A stretch of DNA of 64,000 bases from Azotimanducus sp963663145 (GTDB lineage: Bacteria > Pseudomonadota > Gammaproteobacteria > Pseudomonadales > Azotimanducaceae): contig OY760134.1 in assembly GCA_963663145.1 (NCBI GenBank), positions 248,001 to 312,000 on the forward strand, read 5' to 3'. Under the pieces are notes generated by a model. That model searched no databases, was not told the origin of the DNA, and saw only the letters and a program-made list of their open reading frames with translations. The position numbers were made by a program, and so were the translations under genes. This document shows positions 17,501 through 24,888 of the stretch, in pieces. Every line of letters begins with the position of its first letter. Within the stretch, counting starts at the first letter, position 1.

Positions 17501-19199
17501 CGATGGGGAACTGCATTACGAACTCTTGGGCGCGCTGCCCTGGGGGCTGGCATTCGACGCCGCCACGCGCACCCTGTCCGGCACGCCGATGGAGGTGTCT
17601 GCCGGGGCGAGCCTCAAATACCGAGTGGTGGATTCGGATGCGGTGGCGCCGGATTCGCACAGCTTGGCCATCGGGGTCGAGGTCGGGGTGTCGGCCGCGG
17701 ACGCGGCGGCGCTGGAGGGGGCGCTGGCGGCGCAGGGCCGGGCGCTGTTGTCGGGCGCGGCCGGGGTGATCGGGGCGCGCCTGCGCGGCGTGGACGACGG
17801 TCAGGGCGGCGAGGGGTTGACGGAGGCTCTGTCGCGGGCGCTGTCGCAATTGGGCGCTGGGGGCGTCGGAGGCATGATCGACGTCGGCATTGAATTCGAC
17901 GGTGCCTACGGGCCGACCGCGGCGGACGATCTTACGGATAAAGGTGTGGTCATGCAAAGTGGTTCGCTCGGCGACGGCATGCCGCCGACGGATATGGGCG
18001 GCGGAGCGTCGCCGGGCATGCCGCGAAACCTCTCCTTCGCGCTGCCGTTCGGCGGCTCCGGGAACCCGGACGCTTGGATGCTCTGGGGCGCATCGGCAGA
18101 GCAGGGCTTCGACGGGGGTTCGGGTGCATCAGACTTCGATGGCAGGCTGTCCTCGGTCTACCTCGGCGCCGACGGACGGATCGGGGAAAACCTCATGGTC
18201 GGGGCGGCGCTCTCGCGCGGCGCCGGCCGGACGGATTACGACACCGGAACCGCTGGCGGCGCACCCGGTCGGCTCGACACCGAGATCCTCTCGGTGCATC
18301 CCTACATCCGCGGCCGACTCGCGTCGGGCTTCGAACTCTGGGCGTTGGGCGGCTACGGAAGCGGCGAACTCAAGAGCGAACGCGAACTTGAGGGGGCGTC
18401 GGCGGAGACGGCCGACCTCTCGATGCGCATGGCCGCGGCAGGCCTTAGACGGAGCTTGAAGCCGCGCGGGCGCTTCGAACTCGCGCTGGTCGGCGGAGCG
18501 GGACATCTCAACCTGTCCACCGGGTCCGGCCAGCGGGCGGTTGACGGGCTTGAAACGGACGTGTCGCAGCTGCGCCTCGCGCTCGAAGTCTCGGCAGGCG
18601 GTGCGCTGTCGCCCCACATCCAAGTGGGGACGCGCGCCGACGAGGTCGGGGGTCGAACCGACACTGGCCTCGAGGTGGTCGGAGGACTGCGCCACTCCGG
18701 CGAGCGGCTCGACTTCGAAGCGCTGGCGCGTTGGCTGTCCACTGGCTCGGACGACGGCGGGGGTTACGAGGAGTACGGGGGCAGCCTGCGGCTGACCCTG
18801 AAGGCGCTGCCGGACGGCACCGGCCTGCGGTTCGGCCTGGCGCCGAGCTGGGGCCGCGCGGGCGTCGCCGGCGGACTCCTGGGCGGCGGGCGGTACGACA
18901 TGTTCTCCGCGGCGAACCAAGCGTTCGCCATGCCCGGTGCCGGTCAACGCCCCGCGCCGTCAATGGCGCTGGAAAGCGACCTCGGCTACGGCCTTGCGAC
19001 GCGGCACGGATTGCTGGTGCTCGGCGGCGGCCACCGCCGCGACGCCTTCGGCGCCGCCGAACGCTACGGCTTCACCTGGGAGTCGGTGGGCGACGCGGAC
19101 ACCGGCTGGAACACCCGCCTGAGACTCGACTGGCACCCCGCCACCGGCACCACCGAAGCCGGCTGCGCCTTCGAACTCACTTGGCGCCGCGAGTTCTAA
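11550..19199 (+). CDS. Giant modular surface protein with FN3/two-Cys modules and a C-terminal beta-barrel
   Basis: The protein has 2549 residues. Residues 1-34 are a signal peptide ending VLAQ. About eleven modules of roughly 80 residues follow the scheme ATLTISxHxGxWYYK...C...L..GTxYT.xAYSDSxC...FTT, with two cysteines about 30 residues apart that could form a disulfide. They occupy about 35-285, 587-666, 757-834, 927-1004 and 1094-1538. Around nine ordinary fibronectin-III domains lie at 285-586, in alternation with the two-Cys modules at 667-1093, and at 1539-1850. Two putative Ig (He_PIG) domains with LPQGLSFDPATRLLSGTP occupy about 1867-2047. The last 380 residues read as a beta-barrel ending in aromatic F, as in autotransporters. 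I infer an outer-membrane anchored adhesin or host-interaction protein. ATG follows CTGGAGAGCAGTAG. The gene stands alone with its own promoter. Confidence 0.8.
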   Translation: MKPGSQKLSTFAGCSLPLLLIILAWLWATPVLAQSVTLSTGYSPTVKTATLTISGHTAAWWHKSDQTNATCASVAANSSSADLTNLTGGTTYVWKAYSDSSCSTELASTTFTTIAVTIDQVTATTARLNLNHNTHRTWSYKQTSPTSSPAQACQQDWLWAFNPEDSPQSLTGLSPSSSYTFTVYWGAGCAAGKEAEAVAFTTSAATLAVSSITTTTATLTISDHSNIAWWYQGNQSGATCTSVAANTLTANLADLTVGTEYTYKAYRASGCAAANEIASRTFTTLAGPPSAPSNLSSTKSWRPASLPPNPVQYPSGIRVRFSWTSGADNGATITGTDLRYRRTSPVGSWQIQRNAHITEATLTFVSTITNFGKAMEFQVKDDNSKGAGTWSASSAFTVALEPAKPTAPSITPGHKQLGLSWTAPDSRGADITGYEVQYRLGSSGDWTDHTHSGTGTTATITGLNIATAYQVWFRATNSEGDGAWSDAASATTLDRPGEVAGLTATAGSDGSIDLDWTAISEAASYKAQYKYGTQDWSATRQSTATTNSLNIARSLLTANTAHSFRVAATNGSGDGPWSDEVVATPVDVTLQASTVGADSATLTIGNYSGTWYYKQSAPTAGTCSSGVSTASTTLSSLSTGQIHTFKAYKDSQCTGAVLATAPPFLTKPGKAAGVTATAAAAALDLSWTATTGASGYKVQWKSGSDDWSATSRQTTSTTASATIPSLTNGTIYTVRVAAVNDVGDGVWSDTATGTPSGSVLRLAAGTSTGGAVINISGHAGTWYSKATPPTDATCETNSTSTKSVTGKSSGTSYTITAYSDSNCATQLTSLGFTTLPAKVTGVTVVARAASLGVSWTAETGNAATSYKVQWKSGAQGYAANRQVITTKTRASLTGLTNATQYTIRVAATNAGGPGSWSDNATGTPSATAVTLTASVTASGGSFTLANHAGNWWYKITPPATATCSQGPSSKTLVSSTLSSGTEYTLAAYSDSSCATKLTLLDFLTLPAKTTGVTLANQGASLRASWTAVTGASGYKVQWKSGNENFGTTRQTTSATTSATIPSLTNGTAYSMRVAAVNAAGDGAWSDTATATPSVKLIASKVTATGARLTLAGHTGSWYVAGYRGNTTVIACSRVDGSWKDVTLQGNRSYYYAAFSSSRCEEPVLADTSFTTPGAIKLLADNVTKSSVELYLYGYNKRAGDPDVWYSLRPASGRAVVGCGRWGRSQIIGVSPLGAGQTYTAEAFWDRNCSPEQRLSSVTFTALTDADGPRPSLAASNLTSTGATLTLSNHTGNWWYQKGVNGACTAVTGGATSVHVTGLTPNKDQVFWAWSQDECDQADESTEWYATAHFTTPGTVSVSVGDKTSTGFTLTLRGYTQANGYPDTWAFNVLRKASNGYWEGSLCRTLPRATDTAAVTGLEAGKQYTINIYNSPTCNFASTIVSATPVTMTSMAAGSVGPSSATLTLEHHEGAWSYKGGEASGQGAGASSSSGAGQCRSVPAGTYTAELDNLSAGTDYAYTAHFGGNCAGGEIAATSFTTPQSATPGAPDELAATAGNASIALTWNKPSDASITGYEYQVSRNDTNGGKLNVWSDWMAIGGAGADTVLHNVSGLINGHEYRFRLRAVNDAGTGTSAPVAAPYYVSAIPEADKRPSPPATPNSVSVALGDGVLKVAWSAVERATGYHITYSSDNGASWKLAAENHADKRIAISGVDNALTYIVGVRAVNEYGKSGWTNSSPVGPFSPGSPEKPVEVWVLCGDGTLKVFWSAVEGATDYHITYSSDHGANWHLAALNHPTKTIEIAGIDKALTYIVGVRARNRHGYGGWTNSRRAGPCSDDGAWTTGAGMGPSGAAVSPVPNLVPSFAGDVIVPDASSWKQNTPIEPVTLPRAQGGNGTPIYSLSPELPQGLSFDPATRLLSGTPAEALEETMYTYSAADADGDAAELTFAVRVAADLAPGFANAEPISLRLEQYNAMDPLTLPEARGGDGELHYELLGALPWGLAFDAATRTLSGTPMEVSAGASLKYRVVDSDAVAPDSHSLAIGVEVGVSAADAAALEGALAAQGRALLSGAAGVIGARLRGVDDGQGGEGLTEALSRALSQLGAGGVGGMIDVGIEFDGAYGPTAADDLTDKGVVMQSGSLGDGMPPTDMGGGASPGMPRNLSFALPFGGSGNPDAWMLWGASAEQGFDGGSGASDFDGRLSSVYLGADGRIGENLMVGAALSRGAGRTDYDTGTAGGAPGRLDTEILSVHPYIRGRLASGFELWALGGYGSGELKSERELEGASAETADLSMRMAAAGLRRSLKPRGRFELALVGGAGHLNLSTGSGQRAVDGLETDVSQLRLALEVSAGGALSPHIQVGTRADEVGGRTDTGLEVVGGLRHSGERLDFEALARWLSTGSDDGGGYEEYGGSLRLTLKALPDGTGLRFGLAPSWGRAGVAGGLLGGGRYDMFSAANQAFAMPGAGQRPAPSMALESDLGYGLATRHGLLVLGGGHRRDAFGAAERYGFTWESVGDADTGWNTRLRLDWHPATGTTEAGCAFELTWRREF
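13621..14820 (+). repeat. Recently duplicated module pair inside the giant gene
   Basis: GGGCTACAAGGTGCAATGGA near 13631 recurs at 14645 with one change. CCTCGGCGACGATTCCTTC at 13705 recurs at 14716. The spacing is about 1.01 kb, the length of two FN3 plus two two-Cys modules. DNA-level identity this high points to duplication by unequal recombination rather than only protein-level selection. Confidence 0.6.
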
Positions 19200-19300
19200 C
19201 CGACCAACCCTTCCCTTTGAAGTGGGGTGCATAGGGCAATAACGGTACTCCTGTGCCTTCCGAGGTGATAGCGATCTCGCGTGCGGGACGTGGCTGATAA

Positions 19301-19330
19301 TCTAAACACGACTTGTCTAAACACGACTTG
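19301..19330. repeat. 15-bp perfect tandem duplication
   Basis: TCTAAACACGACTTG occurs twice head to tail, followed by a partial third copy (ACGAAACTTG). It lies in the 249-base gap between the giant gene and the ATPase. No gene is seen in that gap. Confidence 0.7.
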
Positions 19331-19448
19331 ACGAAACTTGATTGGCGGCGCATACTTCGGCTGTCCCTTCACCCCAAGTTGCAAATGAACCTCCTTGTCA
19401 GCGAGCCTCGTCAAGGCTGTCGCATCAGATCGGTACGCGGATCACACC

Positions 19449-20852
19449 ATGGCTAATTTCATTGGCCGCCGTTCGGAACTCAATGTGCTTGAGGCGGCAT
19501 TCGCGTCCGGGCGCTCCGAGTGTATTCCAGTGTTCGGCAGACGTCGGGTTGGCAAGAGCGAACTCATCTTGAAGTTCATGAGGGGCAAGCCCGGTGTCTA
19601 TTATCTCGGCGGGCAATCACCGAGCAGCCTGCAAGTGCGCGAGTTTCTTGTGGAAGCGGCGCGCACGCTGAACATGCCGCTGCTGGCTGAACTCGGCGTC
19701 AGCGATTGGCGCAAGGCGCTGACAACCGTTGTCGATCAGTGGGCACTCACGCATCCGGATTCGAAACTGGTGTTGGCTCTGGATGAGTTCCAGTGGATCG
19801 CCGCATCTGAGCCCGGCCTTGTCGCAGACTTGCAGCATTGTTGGGACCGCCACTGGAAAACTACCGGCAGTGTGCTGTTGTTGCTTTCCGGTTCCTATAT
19901 CGGTTTCATGGAACGTGAGGTGTTGGGTCAATCGAGCCCGCTCTTTGGTCGCCGCACGGCGCAAATCCATCTGCGTCCGTTCGGTTACCTGGAAGCCGCC
20001 GAATTTCACCCGAATTGGTCACTCCATGACCGAGCGCGCGCCTACTTTCTGGTGGGCGGACTGCCGCAGTATCTGCTCTGCCTCAATGACCGCCTTTCCG
20101 TTCATAGCAACATTCGCCAAAACCTACTCAACGAATATGCGCCGCTCTTTCATGAACCCACGTTTCTGCTGCGAGAAGAACTGCGCGAGATCGCGCCCTA
20201 CCACGCCATTTTGTTCGCGATTGCCGGTGGGAGGCGCACCGTGCGTGCGATCGCCAAGGCCACCGGCCTGCCGGATCGCAACCTGCATTACTATTTGCGG
20301 CAACTGGTCGATTTGGGATATGTGCAACGGTGCTACCCGCTCGATGGCCAACGAGCAAATCCGAAGCAGTTGCGTTTCGTGATCCGCGCCCCATTGCTCA
20401 GGTTCTGGTTCCGGTTCGTGTTCCCCAACAGCAGCATCATCCGCAGCGCCGGCGCTTCCCGCGCGTTCACCGAGCGTATCGCACCCTCGCTTGATGCTTG
20501 GTTTGGCAGCGGATTCGAACACCTCTGTCGCGAGGCCCTGCCGCTCATCTATGCGCACGAGGGCGTGGGCGCAGGTTTCGAGGTTGGTGAATACTGGAGT
20601 CCAACGACACAAATCGACACCGTAGGCCTGCGCGACGACAATTGGACGGACTTGGGCGAATGCAAATGGGGAACGGTGCGGTCGCCGGTCGCGTTGGAAG
20701 CGGAACTTGAGCGCAAGACAGGGTTGTTTTCGAACAATCGTGGTGCGACTCTGGGGCGCCGGTATTTTGTGCGCCGCAAGCCAACCGGACGAAAAGAGGC
20801 GCCCAACTGGTATGGGCTGGACGACCTCTACGCACTGGAGGCGGGTTCCTGA
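19449..20852 (+). CDS. Archaeal-type AAA ATPase with C-terminal DUF234-like nuclease-fold region
   Basis: The protein has 467 residues from the ATG at 19449 (MANFIGRRSEL). A TTG 54 bases upstream is less likely. The Walker A is PVFGRRRVGKSELI, Walker B is KLVLALDEFQWI, and sensor-like LLLLSGSYIGFME follows. A winged-helix segment (AIAKATGLPDRNLHYYLRQL) separates the ATPase from a C-terminal region with VGEYWSPTTQIDTVGLRDDN and ECKWG. That part resembles the PD-(D/E)xK-like DUF234 domain. The family (PF01637-type) is abundant in archaea and in some host-associated bacteria, and its function is unknown. It faces a second ATPase of related type on the other strand. Confidence 0.8.
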   Translation: MANFIGRRSELNVLEAAFASGRSECIPVFGRRRVGKSELILKFMRGKPGVYYLGGQSPSSLQVREFLVEAARTLNMPLLAELGVSDWRKALTTVVDQWALTHPDSKLVLALDEFQWIAASEPGLVADLQHCWDRHWKTTGSVLLLLSGSYIGFMEREVLGQSSPLFGRRTAQIHLRPFGYLEAAEFHPNWSLHDRARAYFLVGGLPQYLLCLNDRLSVHSNIRQNLLNEYAPLFHEPTFLLREELREIAPYHAILFAIAGGRRTVRAIAKATGLPDRNLHYYLRQLVDLGYVQRCYPLDGQRANPKQLRFVIRAPLLRFWFRFVFPNSSIIRSAGASRAFTERIAPSLDAWFGSGFEHLCREALPLIYAHEGVGAGFEVGEYWSPTTQIDTVGLRDDNWTDLGECKWGTVRSPVALEAELERKTGLFSNNRGATLGRRYFVRRKPTGRKEAPNWYGLDDLYALEAGS

Positions 20853-20927
20853 GGCAGCGAAAGAAGCGAATCAAGACTGACTTCCTGTCAGCGCGTTTGC
20901 ACCTTGTGATGATGTCTAGTGCCGCTG

Positions 20928-22319
20928 TCAGGAACTGAGAATTTCCTTCACGATGTCTGGCAGGCGCTCGACAAGATAGAGCGGCAGGGACAGCAGAGGG
21001 TAGTGGACTTGATGGGAGGAGTCTTTGATGCGTACCGCCGCCTGCACTTTCTGTAGGCTTGGTGGAGAGGCATCAAATCGAACTGCCAAGGCCGGTTCCT
21101 TCTCCGCCACGAACTGGTGCAGTGATTTGAGGGTGCCAACACGGCCTGCCTTAACCTCTATTGGCACAATCTGCCCCCCCAGTTCGACCACGTAGTCCAC
21201 TTCTGCGTTGTTGGAGCGTCCCTCGCGCAGCCAGTATGTGAGCTCGCGATTGGGTCGCCGGGCAAGCAGGTATTGAAGGTGCTGACCGATGAATTGTTCG
21301 GCGCTGGTGCCAGCGTTCACCAAATCGGTGGTTCCAGCGGCCTGAATCGTTTCCCACCCGACGCCGCAGATCGCGTTCATCAGCCCAACGTCTAGAAAAA
21401 GCAGCTTAAAGACGTTCTCTTTGCAGTCGGCCTGCAGTGGCAGGCCGGAACAGGCGCTGTGCGTTACCTTTGAAGCAACCCGAGCCATGGTCAACAGCTC
21501 GATGTCGCGGCGAATGGTTGCGCTCTGATCGTTTGGCGATATGTTGCTGAACTTCACCTTGCGGCCGGGCTGGCGGGCTGCAAAGTTGAAAACGCGCAGC
21601 ATCCGGGTCATGTCGCGGCGCGCGGCATATTTCGGAAAGTCATCGCGATAGGTGTCAACTATGTTGGCGTGAACGTCGCTGACGTCTCGCAGACTACCGG
21701 AATCAGCGAACACACATACGGCTTCGGGCATGCCTCCGATATATTGATACAGGCGGAGATGTTGCAAGAGCTGCTCATGGATTATTGCCGGGATCGAGGC
21801 GCCGCTGCCGGTGCGCCACTCGAACTGATCGATGGTGCGGGCGAGCCTGCCCTTGCCGATGCCATTCAGTAACTCCGTGAAGGTCATCGGCCCAACCTGG
21901 AGGGAGTCCACCCGGCCCACGGGCATGGAAAACGCGTGGTCCGCCAGCGCAAACTCCATAAGCGAACTGGCGGCTATGACGGGTTGCTGGGGCATTTCCT
22001 CAAAAAAATACCGCAACGAAGCGATCGCCGCCGGCACGGCCTGAATCTCGTCAAGGAAGAGAATGCCTTCAGCCGACAATGGCGTATCGAGAGCACTATG
22101 GAGCATGTCTAGAATGGCCTTTGGATCGTTGCAGGCAAACACCTCACCAAGGTGTGGATGCCGTTCCAGATTAATCGCGGACAGGCTGCTGCCTTCTTGT
22201 TTGGCGAGCAATTCCACCAGGGTGGATTTACCGACCTGCCGCGCCCCGCGAATTACCAGCGGCTTGCGCCGCCGGGAGTGCAGCCAAGTGCGAAGGTCTG
22301 TCGATTGATGTCGGTCCAT
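20928..22319 (-). CDS. AAA_14/DUF4143 ATPase
   Basis: The protein has 463 residues from the ATG at 22319. A TTG at 22328 adds three residues and no ribosome-binding site is obvious for either. Walker A is VIRGARQVGKSTLV and the Walker B region is AEGILFLDEIQAVP. IAASSLMEFAL follows. A C-terminal DUF4143 domain has REGRSNNAEVDYVVELGGQI and VPIEVKAG, the typical D-(E)xK-like pattern. The role of the family is unknown; suggestions include nuclease or toxin-like functions. It is convergent with the previous ATPase, with 75 bases between. That gap holds only a weak CTGAC/GTCAG hairpin. Confidence 0.85.
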   Translation of the reverse strand: MDRHQSTDLRTWLHSRRRKPLVIRGARQVGKSTLVELLAKQEGSSLSAINLERHPHLGEVFACNDPKAILDMLHSALDTPLSAEGILFLDEIQAVPAAIASLRYFFEEMPQQPVIAASSLMEFALADHAFSMPVGRVDSLQVGPMTFTELLNGIGKGRLARTIDQFEWRTGSGASIPAIIHEQLLQHLRLYQYIGGMPEAVCVFADSGSLRDVSDVHANIVDTYRDDFPKYAARRDMTRMLRVFNFAARQPGRKVKFSNISPNDQSATIRRDIELLTMARVASKVTHSACSGLPLQADCKENVFKLLFLDVGLMNAICGVGWETIQAAGTTDLVNAGTSAEQFIGQHLQYLLARRPNRELTYWLREGRSNNAEVDYVVELGGQIVPIEVKAGRVGTLKSLHQFVAEKEPALAVRFDASPPSLQKVQAAVRIKDSSHQVHYPLLSLPLYLVERLPDIVKEILSS

Positions 22320-22340
22320 GCGGCGCAAGTATACGCCGAA

Positions 22341-22383
22341 CAGGGGTCAAAAATCTAATTATAAATATTATTTTTAACCCCTG
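22341..22383. repeat. Imperfect inverted repeat CAGGGGT...ACCCCTG
   Basis: CAGGGGT at 22341-22347 pairs with ACCCCTG at 22377-22383. The pairing extends inward as AAAAAT against ATTTTT with one bulge each side, and the loop is very A/T rich. It lies just upstream of the DUF4143 ATPase start. It could be a transcription terminator, an operator or an end of a lost mobile element. From here to 22611 I see no gene that I can support. Confidence 0.5.
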
Positions 22384-22611
22384 TTTTCGTATCAAAATCA
22401 CGTCTATGCCCCATTGCCCATCCTGCGGTAGTTTGATTTGGTCGAAGATTGCAAAGAGGAATGATCCGCAGCATGTCATTGCAGCTCTCAATTCTGCTGC
22501 CCAATGTCTGCTTCGATTACGAGGCGGTATCGCCGGAACTCTATGGTTTGCGAAAACCGCGAACAAACTGGGTGGAATTAATCCCTACTTCGCTTGCTTC
22601 GTGACCCCACT

Positions 22612-22639
22612 AGGAGTAGGGAGAATTCTCCTTACTCCT
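22612..22639. terminator. 28-bp near-perfect palindrome overlapping the ferredoxin stop codon
   Basis: The sequence centred on GAATTC reads the same on both strands apart from one mismatched pair. Its arms begin AGGAGTA and end TACTCCT. It overlaps the ferredoxin stop codon at 22632-22634. A strong cruciform or hairpin at this point would suit transcript termination, though no T-tract follows. Confidence 0.4.
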
Positions 22640-22826
22640 CAACGATTGTCAGCACTTCCTCAGGACAACTCTCGACACCTATTCTTGCTTGGTCCTCTAA
22701 ACCTGTCGGCACGTGGATGACTTCTTGGCGGAGGTATCCGTTGTCATCAAGGGTAAAGACATCTGGGGCCAAGGCTTCACAGCGGCCATGTCCTTGGCAA
22801 AGTTCAACATCACAAGTGACTTTCAT
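22632..22826 (-). CDS. 3Fe-4S/4Fe-4S mono-cluster ferredoxin (P450-partner type)
   Basis: This 64-residue protein reads KVTCDVELCQGHGRCEALAP and ends GVESCPEEVLTIVEE. The pattern C-x2-H-x2-C (cluster ligands with a non-Cys second position) plus a distal C-P is typical of the small ferredoxins that donate electrons to cytochrome P450 enzymes and some oxygenases. The ATG at 22826 has GGAG eight bases upstream. It lies 21 bases after the crotonase-like remnant and shares its strand. No P450 gene is present in the window; a link to the Rieske oxygenase 18 kb away is only possible in principle. Confidence 0.85.
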   Translation of the reverse strand: MKVTCDVELCQGHGRCEALAPDVFTLDDNGYLRQEVIHVPTGLEDQARIGVESCPEEVLTIVEE

Positions 22827-22847
22827 AGTGAAGGCTCCAATCTACCT

Positions 22848-23507
22848 TTAGCGAAAGCTTGGTTTCTTGTTGACGCGCTCTTCCATGCGGATGCGCGGCC
22901 CCATATTTCCGATATGGGTGTAGGCCATGCCGTTTTGCAACGCCATGGACCTTGTCATATCAAGGGACTCCCAGATCGCGCGTACCGTCCCCTGAATCGG
23001 AGTGGGCGCGCGGGCGGCGATACTGGCGGCAATTTCGTGAGCACGTTCACGCAGGTCTGCTCTCTGTACCACCTCGGTGACCAGCCCAAGCCGCAAGGCG
23101 GTTTGTGCCGTGATACGTTCCTCGGTTCCCATGAGCGCCCATCGAAGCACATCGCCCAACGGTACACCGCGAGCGAGCAGACCGATGGGCTCCAAGGCTG
23201 AAGTAATACCACCGTTGGCATGAGGGTCGAAGAAGGTCGCATCATCAGAGCAAAGGATGATGTCGGCCTCATTGATGAAGTACTGCGCACCTCCAGCGCA
23301 TATTCCATGCACTGCGGCGATGACTGGTTTCCACACTTTGTGATGTTGTTTAGGGGCCAGTGACACGCCGGGGTCGAAGGTGTTCCACATGTTTTCTCTT
23401 ACAAACCAACTCCCTCCCGCCTTAATATCCACCCCGGAACAGAAGGCGCGTTCTCCATTGGCGCGAAGAACCACAGTATGCACATTGTCGTCTTCGCGAA
23501 GGAACAC
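22848..23507 (-). pseudogene. 5'-truncated enoyl-CoA hydratase/crotonase
   Basis: The frame encodes 219 residues from a GTG at 23507 and has the crotonase core: VVLRANGERAFCSGVDIKAG, then KPVIAAVHGICAGGAQYFIN and EADIILCSDDATFFDPHANG. The family usually has about 260 residues, with 40-50 residues before the segment where this frame begins. An in-frame TAG stands directly before the GTG and I cannot find the missing N-terminus upstream. It is therefore probably a truncated gene, though a short functional variant is not excluded. Substrate is unknown; similar enzymes act in fatty-acid or sterol side-chain degradation. The 165 bases to the next gene show no convincing coding. Confidence 0.6.
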
Positions 23508-23673
23508 CTATCTACGGCGCTTGAAAGAAATCTAGCGGGAAGTTCCCTTGGAGAATGGAAGGCAAGTCATTTTGAAGGGGCGCGGCTGAACGGGGACCTT
23601 GATGATGCCGAGGTGCTGCAACGCTTGGAAGATGTCTCTGCCGATGACAACTAGGAATTTGCTCAACACATTG

Positions 23674-24577
23674 CTATTCCACCTCACGCACCTTGATGGA
23701 CATTGGCAGGGTCTTGCCATAGACATCCGCATCGTACATCTCCGCGGCTTCGGCGGAACGAACATGAAAGCGGCCGGAAGCTATGGCTTGCGCGGTGTAG
23801 CTGAGGTGATAGCGACCGGCGGAGAGATAGTCGGAGTAAAAGCGAACCGAGTCGTGACACATCTCGCGGTGATAAAAGCTCCATCGCGGCGCGCCGTAAG
23901 ACACCCAATCGGAAAAGTCGAACCACCATGAGCCGCCCGCAGCGGTGAAGCTGCCTTCTGCGGCGTCAACAGCGGAACTGGTCGCCAAGTCCCTGTTGAC
24001 GGGTTCAAGACCGCCGGGCACATGATCGTCCACCAACACAAAATGCCTTGCGGTGGGAAGATTGAGAAAGAGATCGACCCTGACGAGTTCTCCCCGCTCA
24101 ATGACGGCATCGCCCGAGAGCTTGCGCCATTCGCCATCTCGAAGGACGGCGTACTCGCGGCGGAGATCCATTCCGGCATTCACCCGCTCAAGATTGTTTG
24201 ATTTGGGCGCATAGGCAAGACGGGTTGCATAGTGCAGTCGGCCCTGGCCTTCGCGCCTGATGATGACCTCCGACCGATTGCCCGGATGGCTGGCAAGGAT
24301 AGGAGTGGAGAATTCCTGTGCCGGATTGCTCGTGGCCGTGAATTCACCGGCACCCATGCGCGTGTTGTCAAGCAAGACCTCGAACTTCATTTCGGGATTG
24401 GCCTCTTCCCATCGCCTCGCGTAGTCGATCAACGCGTTCATGCAGAACACGTTTTCTTGGGTGTTCTCCCAATGATCACGGTTGTCCCGCGCCTGTGTGG
24501 TGGCGCGCGCGAGGCGTGAGGCGAGCTGATCAAACCCATCGTTGCCGTGGATTTTGGTAAGGGCGGACAGCACAGAA
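23674..24577 (-). pseudogene. C-terminal fragment of an alpha-2-macroglobulin family protein
   Basis: About 300 residues remain. They match the C-terminal end of bacterial alpha-2-macroglobulins (large periplasmic protease traps of about 1500-1900 residues): NTQENVFCMNALIDYARRW, VPGGLEPVNRDLATSSAV and MYDADVYGKTLPMSIKV near the end. Homology begins exactly where an IS3-family element ends, and beyond it the frame runs into a stop at 24604-24606. The N-terminal four fifths, including signal peptide and thioester region, are not on the other side of the element. The element therefore probably took part in a deletion. Confidence 0.75.
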
Positions 24578-24639
24578 GTGGCCCCGGAAATTTGAACAAC
24601 ACGTTAAGGTGTGGCCAATCGGCATAGGAGCCCATTGGC

Positions 24640-24888
24640 ATGGCGAAAAGGGAGCAGTAGTCGGCGGAGTTCAAAGCGAAGGTGGCGGTCTCGGCGATCC
24701 GCTACAAGATCCATCCGAACATGATCACCAAGTGGAAGCGCGAAGCGCGGGAAGGCATGAAGGACCGCTTCGCCCGCGGCGGCAAATCGAGCCAGGGCGA
24801 TCACCAGGCGGAACTCGAGGAACTGCGCGCCAAGATTGGCGAGTTGGTGGTGGAACGGGATTTTTTGCAGCGCGCCTTCGATCGATGA
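24640..24888 (+). pseudogene. IS3-family OrfA (helix-turn-helix protein), damaged
   Basis: The frame reads MAKREQ, an amber stop at 24658-24660, then SAEFKAKVAVSAIRYKIHPN and MITKWKREAREGMKDRF. The family reads a tyrosine or similar residue at the stop. The helix-turn-helix between SAEFKAKVA and HPNMITKWK is about a dozen residues shorter than usual, so there is also an in-frame deletion. A C-terminal leucine-zipper-like stretch is intact. The frame ends in the ATGA overlap with OrfB. Confidence 0.7.
24861..24867 (+). promoter_or_regulatory. Programmed -1 frameshift heptamer
   Basis: T TTT TTG sits in the OrfA frame (GAT TTT TTG CAG), and OrfB lies in the -1 frame. Slippage here would give the OrfAB fusion transposase, the usual expression strategy of IS3 elements. 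Since OrfA has a stop codon upstream, the fusion is probably no longer made. Confidence 0.55.

Noticed and set aside
17028..18947. Long open frames antisense to the giant gene
   Set aside because: They are Arg/Gly/Pro-rich translations of G+C-rich repeats on the wrong strand, without signals or family resemblance.
22406..22720. Zinc-finger-like frame starting MPHCPSCGS
   Set aside because: The two cysteines alone are not enough. The frame overlaps the ferredoxin gene antisense and has no ribosome-binding site.
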